Origin: Apostichopus japonicus
Taxonomy: Eukaryota > Echinodermata > Holothuroidea > Aspidochirotida > Stichopodidae
Direction of reading: 5' to 3'
NCBI RefSeq assembly: GCF_037975245.1
Contig: NC_092567.1
Coordinates: forward strand, 20,645,376 to 20,709,375
DNA length: 64,000 bases
The notes below the pieces were generated by a model. The model worked only from the letters and a program-made list of their open reading frames with translations. It did no database searches and was not told the DNA's origin. The position numbers were made by a program, and so were the translations under genes. Shown piece after piece: positions 49,186-61,500 of this stretch. Within the stretch, counting starts at the first letter, position 1, and every line of letters begins with the position of its first letter.

Positions 49186-49188
<3 letters not shown>

Positions 49189-49224
<36 letters not shown>
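49189..49224. repeat. (TA)n microsatellite on the right flank of the transposon nest
   Basis: Pairs with the (TA)n at 38492-38519 on the left flank, suggesting a single original TA tract split by the insertion. Confidence 0.85.
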
Positions 49225-49226
<2 letters not shown>

Positions 49227-49435
49227 AATAACGGAAAAACTGTTAAACAACTATGCTGCATTTAGAGAAAGGCTGGATCTCGAGTGAGATACAATAATCC
49301 GAATTTCTAAAACTTCTGCTCAATTCAGCAGAAATCAGTAAGTCGCTTTGCCTTTACAACCATGCCGACATCTTCTCTATAAAACAGTTTCAATTCCTGC
49401 TACTCCTTGTCACTTTCGGTGATGGTGATCATGCA

Positions 49436-49462
49436 CTGAAGAAGAGCTAGTTTTGCTCGAAA
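49436..49462 (+). other. Second hammerhead-core-like hairpin motif
   Basis: CTGAAGA, extra A, GAGC/GCTC stem, GAAA: the same layout and the same extra A as at 10198. It lies in a repeat-rich stretch between two TA arrays. Confidence 0.25.
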
Positions 49463-49507
49463 GCTCTGCAAAAACCAAACATTGGCTGTTTTACTTCCAA
49501 TCACTTA

Positions 49508-49510
<3 letters not shown>

Positions 49511-49588
<78 letters not shown>
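49511..49588. repeat. (TA)n microsatellite with repeat-end fragment
   Basis: Followed by CAAGAACAGTGAAAAAACTT, again the 3' part of the tRNA-like repeat family. Confidence 0.9.
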
Positions 49589-49590
<2 letters not shown>

Positions 49591-52500
49591 AGAACAGTGA
49601 AAAAACTTTCAGCCTCATATGAATGACGATTGAGTATAGATATTTCCCACAGTTTGTTATACCAAATTTAAATGGAGAAGAAATTGCCATTTCTTCTGCG
49701 TAATCGCTTTCATCATTGAAATAACTCATGTTTTCGAGTTCATGGGAGGTAGGTTTGTGTTTTCAATTGACGGTGTAAATTCGATGTTAATTTCAACGAG
49801 ATATCTCCAATGCAAATAGCGAGTCCTCATGGAAATGGAAAAATATTCGACAATCTTAACAACAATTCAGTCAGAAAATTGGTCATGTTTAAAATATCAA
49901 ATGGGCATGACCTCGTACTTTCTAAACTTGACGTCATCAAACAGAATACATTTCAGCAGACCTGGCGCTTCAGAGAGGTTTCGTACGATGACATAAGTAA
50001 ACCACACACACAATGTGGTGATTGGTAGTAGTCTCATGAATATTTATAACCGTTTTCCAATCAGATCAGATCATCGGTTGTGCATAGTTTCGCCTAGGAT
50101 CTGATATGCTTCCCATCATGAAAGCAGTTTGATCATAACTAAACTGCGCATGCCCAGCAGTTCTACTCAAATAACCCGCCGTCAATCCATTCGAACATTA
50201 TCTAGCGGCAGTATATAGAATCACGCATATAAGCCACTTCTCGCCAATAGGGTGGCATACTCCTATTAGAGTCTATATCAATCCGCTCGATTGTTCTCCA
50301 TCAGGAAAAGTGCCAAAAAAGCAGCAGGAGAACATCTTTTGTGAGCTGTTATCAATCATAATCTAGTTTTTTTTGTGGCTTGCATGTTGAAGAGCATGAA
50401 TGGAAGTACATGTGGTGAGACAATTGGGTCAATTGAGGCAATTTTAGACCCCCGTTAGGCCTCCCAGGAGCAGCGTAGGAAATTTGTTTACCACTGAGTG
50501 AAAAGGTTTGTTTACAAGTGACGAAAACTTCCGGCTCGGATAGCAAAAAATCTACACGGTCATGATATGGAAAATTGATAATGCCATGAAAGGCCAATTT
50601 GTCAGCTATCCGGTGATGGGTAGCGTTTAGCTAGTGAAAACTTTTATCTAGACTTAGAGACCACATTACTTTTGTGATTTAGTGTGTAAGTCAATGGGGC
50701 TTTTAATGGGCGTATGCTACCATAGGTCGTAGGCCTGCTACTTTTTTTTTAAGTACAGGTCAAAGGTTAACATTTCTTAGATGTCTGTGTATGTCGATTC
50801 GCCCTCTATTTGGGAATGACAACTCTTAGTCAATAGTTTTGGGCTCGAAATTAAATCGTCCCGAGAAATAGATATTTTTTCGTTGAAGCCCCGAGTAACC
50901 CAATCATAACTTTTACATGTGCATTTTCAGCTAAATATTACATAATTTGCAGAATTTCAAGAACAATGTAGCTAATATTTCGATGGCGATATTTCCTTAA
51001 GAATATCGATAACATAATTTACGAACGTTTTCGACACATTTGAAGGACTAATTGTTAAAATTATCGAAATTCGATTTTCCGAAAAGGTCCAGTTGCCCCA
51101 ACGGAAAAAGTCCAGGCTGTTCCAATGAGCATTTAGTGAACCTAATGTTATAAATTAACACTGATGTTGACTTTTGGCCTTCCATGCTTTATGTTGCTAA
51201 ATTTCTCGGCTTTCGAACGTCTTCATGAAAATAGTTATCTCTAATAATTTGATTCAGCATAGTAGTTAATTAATTCGTTATTCGAATGAAAATTGAAATT
51301 TGCTAAGAAAACGCTGCATTCGACGAGATTTCGAGACATTTTGAATTCTACGGAGGCCAATACAAACCGTTGTTCCTCTCTATAGAACAACTGCGGTAAA
51401 ATAATAGTGTATACGCATCGTTTTTATTATTATACTTTAGTGCAGATTACAGAAAGATTCAAATCTAAGTACCACGCAAACGCTGCCGACTTGGAAAAGA
51501 TATATTTGCCCGTACAAAGTGGGTAGGGTGATTGGGTGTATGGCGGGGGGGGGGGGGTAAATCGGACGAATACCCCCACTTCACAACGCCCAACAAACAT
51601 ATAACAAATAGAGAAAGATAAAACTAGACTAGCTGCAAATGACACAAAACTCAGTCTACCTGGATTGGAATTTATTAGCAACGAACTTACCTTCTGCGTC
51701 CATGGAGATATGAATCCTGACGTAACAAGCATCTGGTAATAGGACAACCTGACATCATATATTATATTAAAGTTTATTTCTACGAAGTTTAAGCCTTTCA
51801 AAACATCGATTCGCCGCACTTAAAAAACGCTTTTCTCAAGACAAAAGTGGCATTCTACGAAGTTTAAGCCTTTTAAATTGATATGAAATGATATCAATAT
51901 ATAATATAAAAATGTTATATATCCATAAAAATCGAATGACTTAAGTACTCTTTTTAGCTCAAATCTAATCAAAAGGGCTCCATCGATCGTATGTATGATT
52001 TTGGGAAGAATTAAAAAAGTCGTCATTTTAGCCCAAAAGTAACAATATCATAAGGAATTGTCCATTTTGAGCTAAAAAAGAATGTTTTTGAAATAATGTC
52101 AGGATGTAGACCACGGATTCCCAGCACTCAGAAAACGCTACTTTCAAGACTAAAGTGGCATTCTACGAAGTTTAAGCCTTTGAAATTGATAGCAATATAT
52201 AATATGAAAATATTATATTTTCATAAAAATCGAGTGAATTTAGTACTATTTACATCTCGAATCTAATCAAAAGGGCGCCATCGATCGTATCTATGATTTT
52301 GGGAATGATTAAAATAGTCGTCATTTTGGCCAAAATTTCACAAAATCATAAGAGGATAGCCTTACAAAATTGTCCATTTTGGGCCAAAAATGAATGTTTT
52401 CAAAATAATGTCAGGATGTAGACCACGGATTCCCAGCACTCAGAAGACGCTACTCTCGAGACAAAAGTGGCATTCTACGAAGTTTAAGCCTTTTAAAATT

Positions 52501-53480
52501 GATATGAAATGATAACAATATATAATATGAAAATGTTATATTTTCATAAAAATCGAATGACTTAAGTACTATTTACATCTCGAATCTAATCAAAAGGGCG
52601 CCATCGATCGCATGTATGATTTTGGGAAGAATTAAAAAAGTCGTCATTTTGGCCAAAAATTAACAAAATCATAAGGGTATAGCCTTACAAAATTGTCCAT
52701 TTTGGGCCCAAAATGAATGTTTTCAAAATAATGTCAGGATGTAGACCACGGATTCCCAGCACTCAGAAAACGCTACTCTCGAGACAAAAGTGGCATTCTA
52801 CGAAGTTTAAGCCTTTTAAAATTGATATGAAATGATAACAATATATAATATGAAAATGTTATATTTTCATAAAAATCGAATGACTTAAGTACTATTTACA
52901 TCTCGAATCTAATCAAAAGGGCGCCATCGATCGTATCTATGATTTTGGGAAGGATTAAAAAAGTCGTCATTTTGGCCAAAATTTCACAAAATCATAAGAG
53001 TATAGCCTTACAAAATTGTCCATTTTGGGCCAAAAATGAATGTTTTCAAAATAATGTCAGGATGTAGACCACGGATTCCCAGCACTCAGAAGACGCTACT
53101 CTCGAGACAAAAGTGGCATTCTACGAAGTTTAAGCCTTTTAAAATTGATATGAAATGATAACAATATATAATATGAAAATGTTATATTTTCATAAAAATC
53201 GAATGACTTAAGTACTATTTACATCTCGAATCTAATCAAAAGGGCGCCATCGATCGCATGTATGATTTTGGGAAGAATTAAAAAAGTCTTCATTTTGGCC
53301 AAAAATTAACAAAATCATAAGGGTATTGCCTTACAAAATTGTCCATTTTGGGCCAAAAATGAATGTTTTCAAAATAATTTCAGAATGTAGACCACGGATT
53401 CCCAGCACTCAGGAAACGCTACTCTCAAGACAAAAGTGGCATTCTTCGAAGTTTAAGCCTTTCAAATTGATATGAAATGA

Positions 53481-55427
53481 CAGTGGCGGAGAAACAGGGG
53501 GGGTTGGGGGGTTTTAACCCCCCCACTTTTTGAAGAGGGGGGGTTGGCCCACACAATCAACCCCCCCTAGTTTTAGCCAGTAATGTTCTGTTATAGCCTA
53601 TGTTATGTGCTCCAAATGGCATAATAAATCAAATTATTGAATTTGAAATTGTTAAAGTCATTTCAACCTTTTACCTGGTAGGCTACATCAACAATTAACG
53701 ACCGAAAACCGAGTTAGAATTGTCCCACACATTATTTCTAGCCCCTTTCCCCCACCTTGCGCATTGGAACTTGTAGCTCATAGCGCTAACTTCACCCCAC
53801 AACAGACATACACAAAATAACGTTTTGTTGCTGTTGAATAGCTTTGGAACTGTATACACTTGCCAACTTCAACGAGGTGAAGGAAGGAAAAGAAAAAGAA
53901 GAAAGAGAGAAAAGGAGAAAAGGATGGAGTAGAAAATACGGGAAAACGGGAAGAGAAAGAGGAACAGTGACAAAATTATTCGAATTTGTAAAGCAAACAG
54001 CAGATATCACATCATATCAGTGAGCATGAAAATGGCGTTCCACGATAAACAGCCTCCAAACCATGGGCGCAGATCCTGGTGAAGACAGCGGGACGCGTCC
54101 CCACCAACTTTTTCAGTAGTGGGGACATGATATACCGTGTCCCCACCAATTTGTCTTGACCAATAGCTGCATTTCAAGTTCCCCTGTATTGAACTTTGGC
54201 GCAGTTTGATCCAGCATTGTGCAAATGACATGCAGCAGTTCTCATTTTATTGTATTGTATCCACAGTTGTTAAATATAGGACGGAAATCGCATTTGCGGC
54301 AGTCTATATTTGTTTTCTGGGAGAGGACCCCAGACCCATCGTATATACAAAAGTCTACTTGGATTATTTGACCCCTGATTTTCTTTCTGCAGACGCCCAT
54401 GTATTTCTCCAAACCAAATTTCTAAGCCATGAGATCTAAAACTTAAGGAGGTTTAGGAGCATCATTAGGTCTGGGAAGTGTTATTTCCGGCGATCTGGGA
54501 GGTATATTTGCCCAAAAAATCGTACGCTACGCGCGAACCCATGGTCGCGCTCCGCTTAGATAGTATCAGAGAGCATACACGCGTCCCCACCATTATCCAA
54601 CACTGATCTGCGCCCATGCTCAAAACTGTCGATGTGTGTATAGTGTTCGGTTTTGGAAATATCTGGTATATTTTTATTTCCATCAACGAAATGTTTTAAT
54701 TGCGGTCTGAATTTTCGAAAATTCCCTAACCAACATTCTTCATCATACTTCATCATACTCGTGCAATTTTGACCCGTCTGTTAGGGTTTGAAGGAGGTTT
54801 TTTCTATATCGGTTGTCCATAGATGATATTTTGTGCAACATTATGGGTATGTTTTGAAGTGAATTTATTCACGAGAATTGTGAATTTTCAAATTCTGAAC
54901 AGTGGGGCTGACGGATACTGTGGGCCGCGATGAAGAATCACCTACAAAAGCAATGATCCACAGGATATGTGATGAAGTCGAACATGATGTGTGACTGGTG
55001 ACAATCTTCAAAAAGGTTATAGATGAGAAAAAAGGGTATTTGGAAATACTTGGTTCTCAGGCAAAAGTGTACATATGGTTGGTCAGTTTCAAGCCCGAGA
55101 AGTGCCATTTCCGGTGATCTGGGGGTACCAAAACCAGAAATTTGCTTGTACGCTGCGCGCCAACCAATGGTGGCACTCCGCGTAGAAAGTAATACGCGCC
55201 CCCCGGGTTGGAAAATCCTGCATACGCCCCTGGTTAAATGCAGCTTTTCAAGGCCTGGGCAGTGCCATTTACTGCAATCTGGGAGGCAATATTTGCCAAA
55301 AGATTCTTGTGCACTTCGCGCCAACTTATGGTGGCGCTCCACTTAGATAGTGAGCCAGCAGTTATGACTTTTTATTTCATCAATGGCCTGCAACCCCCCC
55401 ACTTCTGACAAGAAATCTCCGCCACTG
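53481..55427. mobile_element. CAGTGGCGGAGA hAT-like element splitting the satellite
   Basis: 1,947 bp with 12-bp inverted ends CAGTGGCGGAGA and perfect 8-bp duplication TGAAATGA (53473-53480 and 55428-55435). The interior includes a segment related to the 13624-15013 family and a further nested element at 54062-54618. Confidence 0.9.
54062..54618. mobile_element. CATGGGCGCAGATC element nested in the 53.5-kb element
   Basis: 557 bp, inverted ends CATGGGCGCAGATC, flanks CTCCAAAC (54054-54061) and CTCAAAAC (54619-54626), 7/8. Uninterrupted relatives of the target exist near 14330 and 39365, confirming the insertion point. Confidence 0.8.
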
Positions 55428-55833
55428 TGAAATGATATCAATAAATGATATGAAAATTGTCATATTTTCATGAAAATCGAATGATTTAAGTACTCTTTTC
55501 AGCTCGAATCTAATCAAAAGGGCGCCATCGATCGTATGTATGATTTTGGGAAGGATTAAAAAAAGTCGTCATTTTGGCCAAAATTTCACAAAATCATAAG
55601 AGTGTAGCCTTAAAAAGTTATCCATTTTTGGCCAAAAATGAATGTTTTCAAAATAATGTCAGGATGTAGACCACGGATTCCCAGCACTCAGAAGACGCTA
55701 CTCTCGAGACAAAAGTGGCATTCTACGAAGTTTAAGCCTTTTAAAATTGATATGAAATGATAACAATATATAATATGAAAATGTTATATTTTCATAAAAA
55801 TCGTGTGACTTTAGTACTCTTTGAAAGTTAGTT

Positions 55834-57264
55834 CAATCAGTGACTTTTGGTAGCAGCCTGCAAATTTAGCATTTCTCTTGGGGATTTCCGTGCAGTATAG
55901 AATACCTGGCCATTATCAAAAACGGGAACTCTTTGCTTAATGGAACTTCACATTACAGAAAGTAAATTTACTGATTTTGTGTGTATAGTTCCTTCCTATG
56001 CTGAGACAAAACGGATTAAATTAATGAATTTGATTTGATAAATCGATAGAGTAAATTGCTTTCGATTATGCAATTGGAAGCTTGTTGACAGTTGTTATCA
56101 GTGTTAACTGATCAAAATGAAGTCAAATGATAAAAAAAAAACAGAGTGTTATGTGTTTGTTTTAAAGGAAAAACACATGTGTATGTTTTAGGCCGATTCT
56201 TAGCCCCGTTTAATACTTATTATATGCCTAATGCTTTCTAGTCAATACACAATCTTGTAAAAGAGGGCGCTCGATGCTTTTTAAAGAACTCAAATTATCT
56301 TCGAACAAGATTCTCTGAAACATTTCAGGTACTGATTTTCGTGGCAATGTCAACAACATGATTGGGGTTATTTGCGAAAAGGGTAATACGAAGAAACAAA
56401 CAAGTCGTTAACAAATGTTTGCCTAGTATGTATTAAATTTAGACTTCGGAAGAGTTGGAAACTTTGCAAACACAAGACGCCAATCTGCGTGAAGACCGTT
56501 CGAGATATCCCTCACACTGCTAGACAAATATAAGCTAACTTCAGTGTGTAAACAAAATAGCAGAGGTAAAACCAAAGCCTATTACTTATTTTGAACCTTC
56601 AAATGTTCATATAAAACGATTTTTTTTCTCGTTCAAATGGTCAAAAGGCCGACAACTTATTTTCAGAACCAGTTGATCATGTTATGATTTCCCCCTTTTT
56701 TTCTAGTTTGTTGTGTTGTTCGAGTGCGCGACCAATAAGCGAAATATAATCCAATCATATGCAAGTATAGTTATTGTGACGTCACATATAAATTGTATAT
56801 TCATTAATTACAGATATCGTGTAGAAATACCCTCGCATATAGAAGTGGTAATACAATCATATATAGTAAGTACATACGTATATAAACAATTTATTTTATA
56901 TCTACATATCTTTCAAAATATTATCATATTTGGGGGCCTTCTGGTTTTATGTTTTATGCGCCCACCCACCTTTAAGGAAGAAAATAAAGACTACCACCCC
57001 TTAAAAAAAACTACAACTTACCCCCGCCCCCTCCCCTACCTCCCTCCCACTGGTTGGTACGTCAGTGACTTGTCATGAGGAACAAAAACAGCATATTCTA
57101 CAGACTAAGACCATTTTAAAATTGTGATAAATTGATCATGCAGTCACCGGCTAATCAACTCAAATAAAATCATTAAGAATTTGTAATGAATCATTTGGAT
57201 AAAAAAGTTACAATCAAATCCCATAAAAAGCGATATTTTGCTTTCAGAAAGAACTTGGCATTAT
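55834..57264. other. No gene recognised
   Basis: Lies between the satellite array and the possible distal poly(A) signal of the TMEM183-like gene. AT-rich, no repeats that I can define. Confidence 0.55.
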
Positions 57265-57897
57265 TTTATTCTGTGAAAGCCATCCAATGTTTAGACATCA
57301 TAACTGGGTATACCCTTCAGTTCAGATAAAAAATGTAAATGTAAAACAATAAAATTAAAAGTACTGATTTTCGTGGTTAATGTCAATAACATGATCCACG
57401 ACACATAAATAAAACACATACATATTTTGATTGTCATAGCAATCCATTCTAAACCAATCTACTTTGATGTCGTGTGTTAAGCTATGCTAAAATTTGTGAG
57501 TGAATCAATGAATGCACTAGCCCGGGTTCGGATCCGGACTCGAGTCCAATTCTTTCGTGACTCGGACCTGGCTCGGACGTCTTCGGAATCGGCACCACCC
57601 GAACTCGAAGGCCGAGTCCATAATAACACACATGACTACAATTACGAATGAAAACAAATTTATCATCTTGTATTACTGTAATTTGTACCAACAGCTGAAT
57701 TATTTGGTGCACATATATGTCTGATTAAAAGTCTTAAAATTCCCTGCAATGTTCTTTTTCTGAACTTTAGACTGGAAAACATAAATCTAGATGAAACAGA
57801 CTTGAAACGACACAGGATAGACACACTGAATGTCTTGCTATAGTTATTTTTGTACCTTTGTAGGTCTACACACTGATGTTTCATTACGAAGTTTAAC

Positions 57898-57903
57898 TTT
57901 ATT
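57898..57903 (-). terminator. Poly(A) signal overlapping the TMEM183 stop codon
   Basis: The minus strand reads GAATAAAG: the stop TAA lies within AATAAA. A GTGTGT element follows about 27 nt downstream, as in genuine poly(A) sites. A second AATAAA lies at 57265-57270 and could serve a longer 3' UTR. Confidence 0.45.
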
Positions 57904-58520
57904 CATCCCATAGACTTTCGCTTTGGTCTGGCTGAGTTGCAAAAGCGTCACAGAATGAGGGATGCCACCAATTCAAAAGGGATACACAGATCACCGGCTC
58001 CAGGACCACCACCGTGTAATTCTCTTTGCTACTTCGCTTCTTGAGGTGGTAGTTTCTCACAAATTCCAATTTCAGTTGATTATAACACATACCTTGCCCG
58101 ACGCTCAAGGACATGGAAGCCAGCTGCAGTCCCATAATTTTCTCGCAAGAAAAATGCTGGAAGCCTGGGCACGTCACTTTCAATATGGTCTCGTCCTTGT
58201 TGGGATTCGCCCAGAGGGACGGCGATCTAATCAGGCTGTTCCGTAGATTCTGTTCCTGTGCCGCCGGAAGATGCTGAAATTTTATGAAGTGGTGGAAGTG
58301 GTTGTCGACGGAACCATGAGAGCAAGAGTACAGGCACTTGGACCCTATCAGGCTGCAAGATTCGAGTTCAGAGTCTAACATCACGATGTGATTTCTGTCC
58401 TTGAATGGTGGGTAGAGGTGATAGAGGGCGCTAATCACCCTCGACTGAAGGCCCTCCTGGGTGTCTGCTATATAGTCGGGATAGAGATGGCCCGGCAGGG
58501 ATACCTCCTCTCTGAACCAT
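57899..58520 (-). CDS. TMEM183: TMEM183-like terminal exon
   Basis: 206 codons from WFREEVSLPGHLYPDY to a TAA stop at 57899-57901, with no frameshift. It covers the whole conserved C-terminal half of the family in one exon. Confidence 0.8.
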
Positions 58521-61500
58521 CTGTGAAAAAAAAAGAAATAAAAAAACGAATCAAGAAACATGCCATCAAAGGGGGTGCTTACAAAACTTGCAGCTTTTTT
58601 TTAACAAGCCAAATATTGCATGAAAATTCCCAACCCTACCACTTTCAGGGTTGTATTGAAAATGTATCGAACTTGAGCGTAATCCCAGGCCACACGGTAC
58701 GCAAAGAACTGTGACTTCTTCTGACTGGCACCCCCAGCAAGGAAATAGCTATATAGGCATGGCCATCAACTAAGGGCTGGGGTGGGCAACCTAGGGCCAC
58801 ATGCGGCCCACCAGTGATTTTTTTGCGGCCTGTGAGATGTCTCAAGATAAAGAAAAAAAATCAATCTATTTTACATCATCACAAAAAACCAGCTAGCTGC
58901 TTAGAATTTATGGGCACTAATGATGCTGTCAGGTAGGCTATTATCCCCATTAATGATCAACTGTACTGTATTGACATTATGTGTTTTTGAATACAGATTA
59001 GGTACACAAACCTATTTATTGCTTGAAAGTCATCAGAATCAAAGGTTTGAAATCAACAGCAGGTCATTGGTTAGGTGCGGCCCGGTCAATTTATAACTCC
59101 TTACAGTATATCTGGCGATTCATTCAAAAAGGTTGCCCACCACTGAATTACGGGCTAGATGGCTTAGTCGGTGTAACACTGGGCTTTTAACCCGGAGGGT
59201 CGATGGCTCAAATCCTTGCTCTGGTCATAATTTTTTTTTGATCTTTTCCATTGCCTTAAATTTCCAAGTCAGTTTTTTTCTATTATTCATTTACTTATTA
59301 AATGGAAAAGAAAAACACAGAAAGAAGGAAAGAAAGAAAGAAAAGGGACCACAAATTTGACTGAATGTCAAACACCTGCTTGGATTCCTTTGATACTTTT
59401 TAAATGTCAAGATGCAAAGATTAAATGATGGAATATACAAAACAGATCTCCCCCGGTGACATTTGATGGGTTAAATTTTAAGTTTTGAATGATCTGAAAA
59501 GAGAAGGGACAAGGACGACACACTATGCACGTAGATAGGTGATAATTAGCCTTGGAAAAAAATGACTCAAAGAGAAAGAAACAAAGTGAAGCCAAAGAAA
59601 TAGTAATCTACAGCTGCATTCGCTTAGTTATTAAATTTGGGGGGGCCCGTGAGCAGGTGATGACTATCTAAGCGGAGCGCCACCACAGGTTGCCGCAAAG
59701 GAAAAATTTTCGTCTGGCAGACCCCTCAGATTGCAGGAAACGGCCTTTATGGCAGTAAGCAACACACCTAAAATTGATAAAAATTTCTGGCAATTTTTTA
59801 TTTTGGGAAATATTCTCGAAGGAAGTGATCGCCATTTATTCCTCAGTTTACCAATTCCTCGTCTCCCAGAAGCGCCCAAAATTTAAGAAATCGAAACATT
59901 TTTGTGTTGGCTGATCCATGATCGCCGCCCATGCCCGTGAGAAGCGGTGACTGGGTAAAGAAAAAGCTATGCCGTTTGAAAACATGGGCAGAAAAAGCGA
60001 AAGTAGCGAAACCTAAGGTAAAACGTGCGATAACAAAGTGATTATTTTCCAGGTTAATTGTGACTGTATTTGAAATGATTATTATTATTCGTTTTTTTCA
60101 AAACTACCTATCAGATCATGAGGAAAATTTATCCTGGTGGACCTTTTAGCGAACTGATTGCATTGCTTAAGAAGAAGTTCACATGGAGTCCCATAATCTC
60201 TGTTCAGGCTTGGGGTAATCGTAATCGATTACAATCGATTACATTTTTTTAAGTAATCGTAATCGTAATTGATTACTTTTGTGAAAATTACAAAGTAATC
60301 GTAATCGATTACAAGGGCAAAGTAATCGTAATCGTATTACATTTATGATTACAGTGAAATTTGAATGAGAAGGGCAAAATTAGTAGAAATGATTAAAACT
60401 AATTCTTACCATTGGCTTTTAGTGTGACCAAAGAAGTGTTCCTGCTTCTAGAATTCTCTAGCACAATAAACTTATACTAAGAAGTACTGGGGATTTGATC
60501 GCCATATTCAAGGATTTTTTATCACCTGAATTATTCTGTTCAATGCTGCCTCTCAGCGTTCACAATCCTTTTGCATACACAACTGGTTGTCTGTTTAATT
60601 GTCTGTTTAAATTGTATTTTTTACTGGACTTATGGGTTACACATCTTAAACGTGTTAAGGCATAAATGTGTAATGCCTGGTAGGAATTGTAGATATACTT
60701 CCACAATTTTGTCTGTATATACTGTAAATGCCCTTCCTTTGCCCTATTTCATTGCCCTTTTTCCCGGGATAGTTATATTAAACAGATATGCAGAGGATTG
60801 TGCAAGTAACCACAATGTAATCCATGATTGTAATTACGATTACATTACCTGTACAATGTAATCGTAATCGATTACTTCAACTTTAGGCTGTAATCATAAT
60901 CGTAATAATACATTCTCAAGTAATCGTAATCGATTACATTCAGATGTTATCGCCCCAAGCCTGTCTCTGTTCACTACATTTATCTTAACTTTCCGAACTT
61001 TGTTACAGGCTTAGAAAACAATTAAAAAATTTGCCATTTTTTCATGGAAAATTGACTGACTTTGGCAAAGGTAACAGGTTGCACTTACTCTGGGACTACG
61101 TATATATAATATTGTTCAACAATGGCAGCGTTGATGGCACATTTGGTTCATTAGTTATCAACCAGTTATTATTTAACTGTTTCGATTGACTGAATACCAA
61201 CAATTAACAACCATTGACCAAGCAGTCAACAGAAGCCCCATTTCTCGTAGGCCCTACAAGAAATTCAGTTGCTGACACTGTTTGAAAACACTTTTTTTTT
61301 TAAATTATGACATTTTATGACACCTTTGACAAAATTTGGGGGGGCCTGTGCCCCCCGGGCCCAAATGGGCACGACGCCACAGGTTATTCTACGTTAAGAC
61401 ATTAAATTGGTTTGCTGACCTCTTGTAACGCCTCATCCAAAATCCGACCGAGTTGGTGACATGAAAGGTGTCCTTACAGACAGCCGAGTAGCGGCCGACA

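Larger units (their letters stand above)
38520..49188. mobile_element. CAGGYGCGTATCCAGG element containing the whole nest
   Basis: Left end CAGGTGCGTATCCAGG, right end the inverse of CAGGCGCGTATCCAGG; both sides abut (TA)n, so an 8-bp TATATATA duplication is possible but cannot be proved. The segments before 38.74 kb and after 48.53 kb match the less interrupted relative at 13624-15013, showing that everything between arrived later. Confidence 0.75.
49225..51778. other. No gene recognised
   Basis: AT-rich sequence with a TA array, the 49436 hairpin and short frames without domain signatures. Confidence 0.55.
51779..55833. repeat. Satellite array, ~323-bp unit, interrupted by a transposon
   Basis: Unit marker GGCATTCTACGAAGTTTAAG (last copy before the insertion reads TTCTTCG) at 51849, 52157, 52469, 52792, 53115, 53438 and 55717. 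Spacing is 308, 312, 323, 323, 323, and 324 once the 1,947-bp insertion plus 8-bp duplication at 53481-55435 is removed. Outer units are more diverged than central ones. Confidence 0.95.

Noticed and set aside
51779-55833. CRISPR-like array or gene family
   Set aside because: Head-to-tail ~323-bp units without spacers or conserved reading frame, in an animal genome: a satellite.
59152-59226. Functional tRNA-Lys gene
   Set aside because: The anticodon arm is good, but the acceptor and T stems do not pair.
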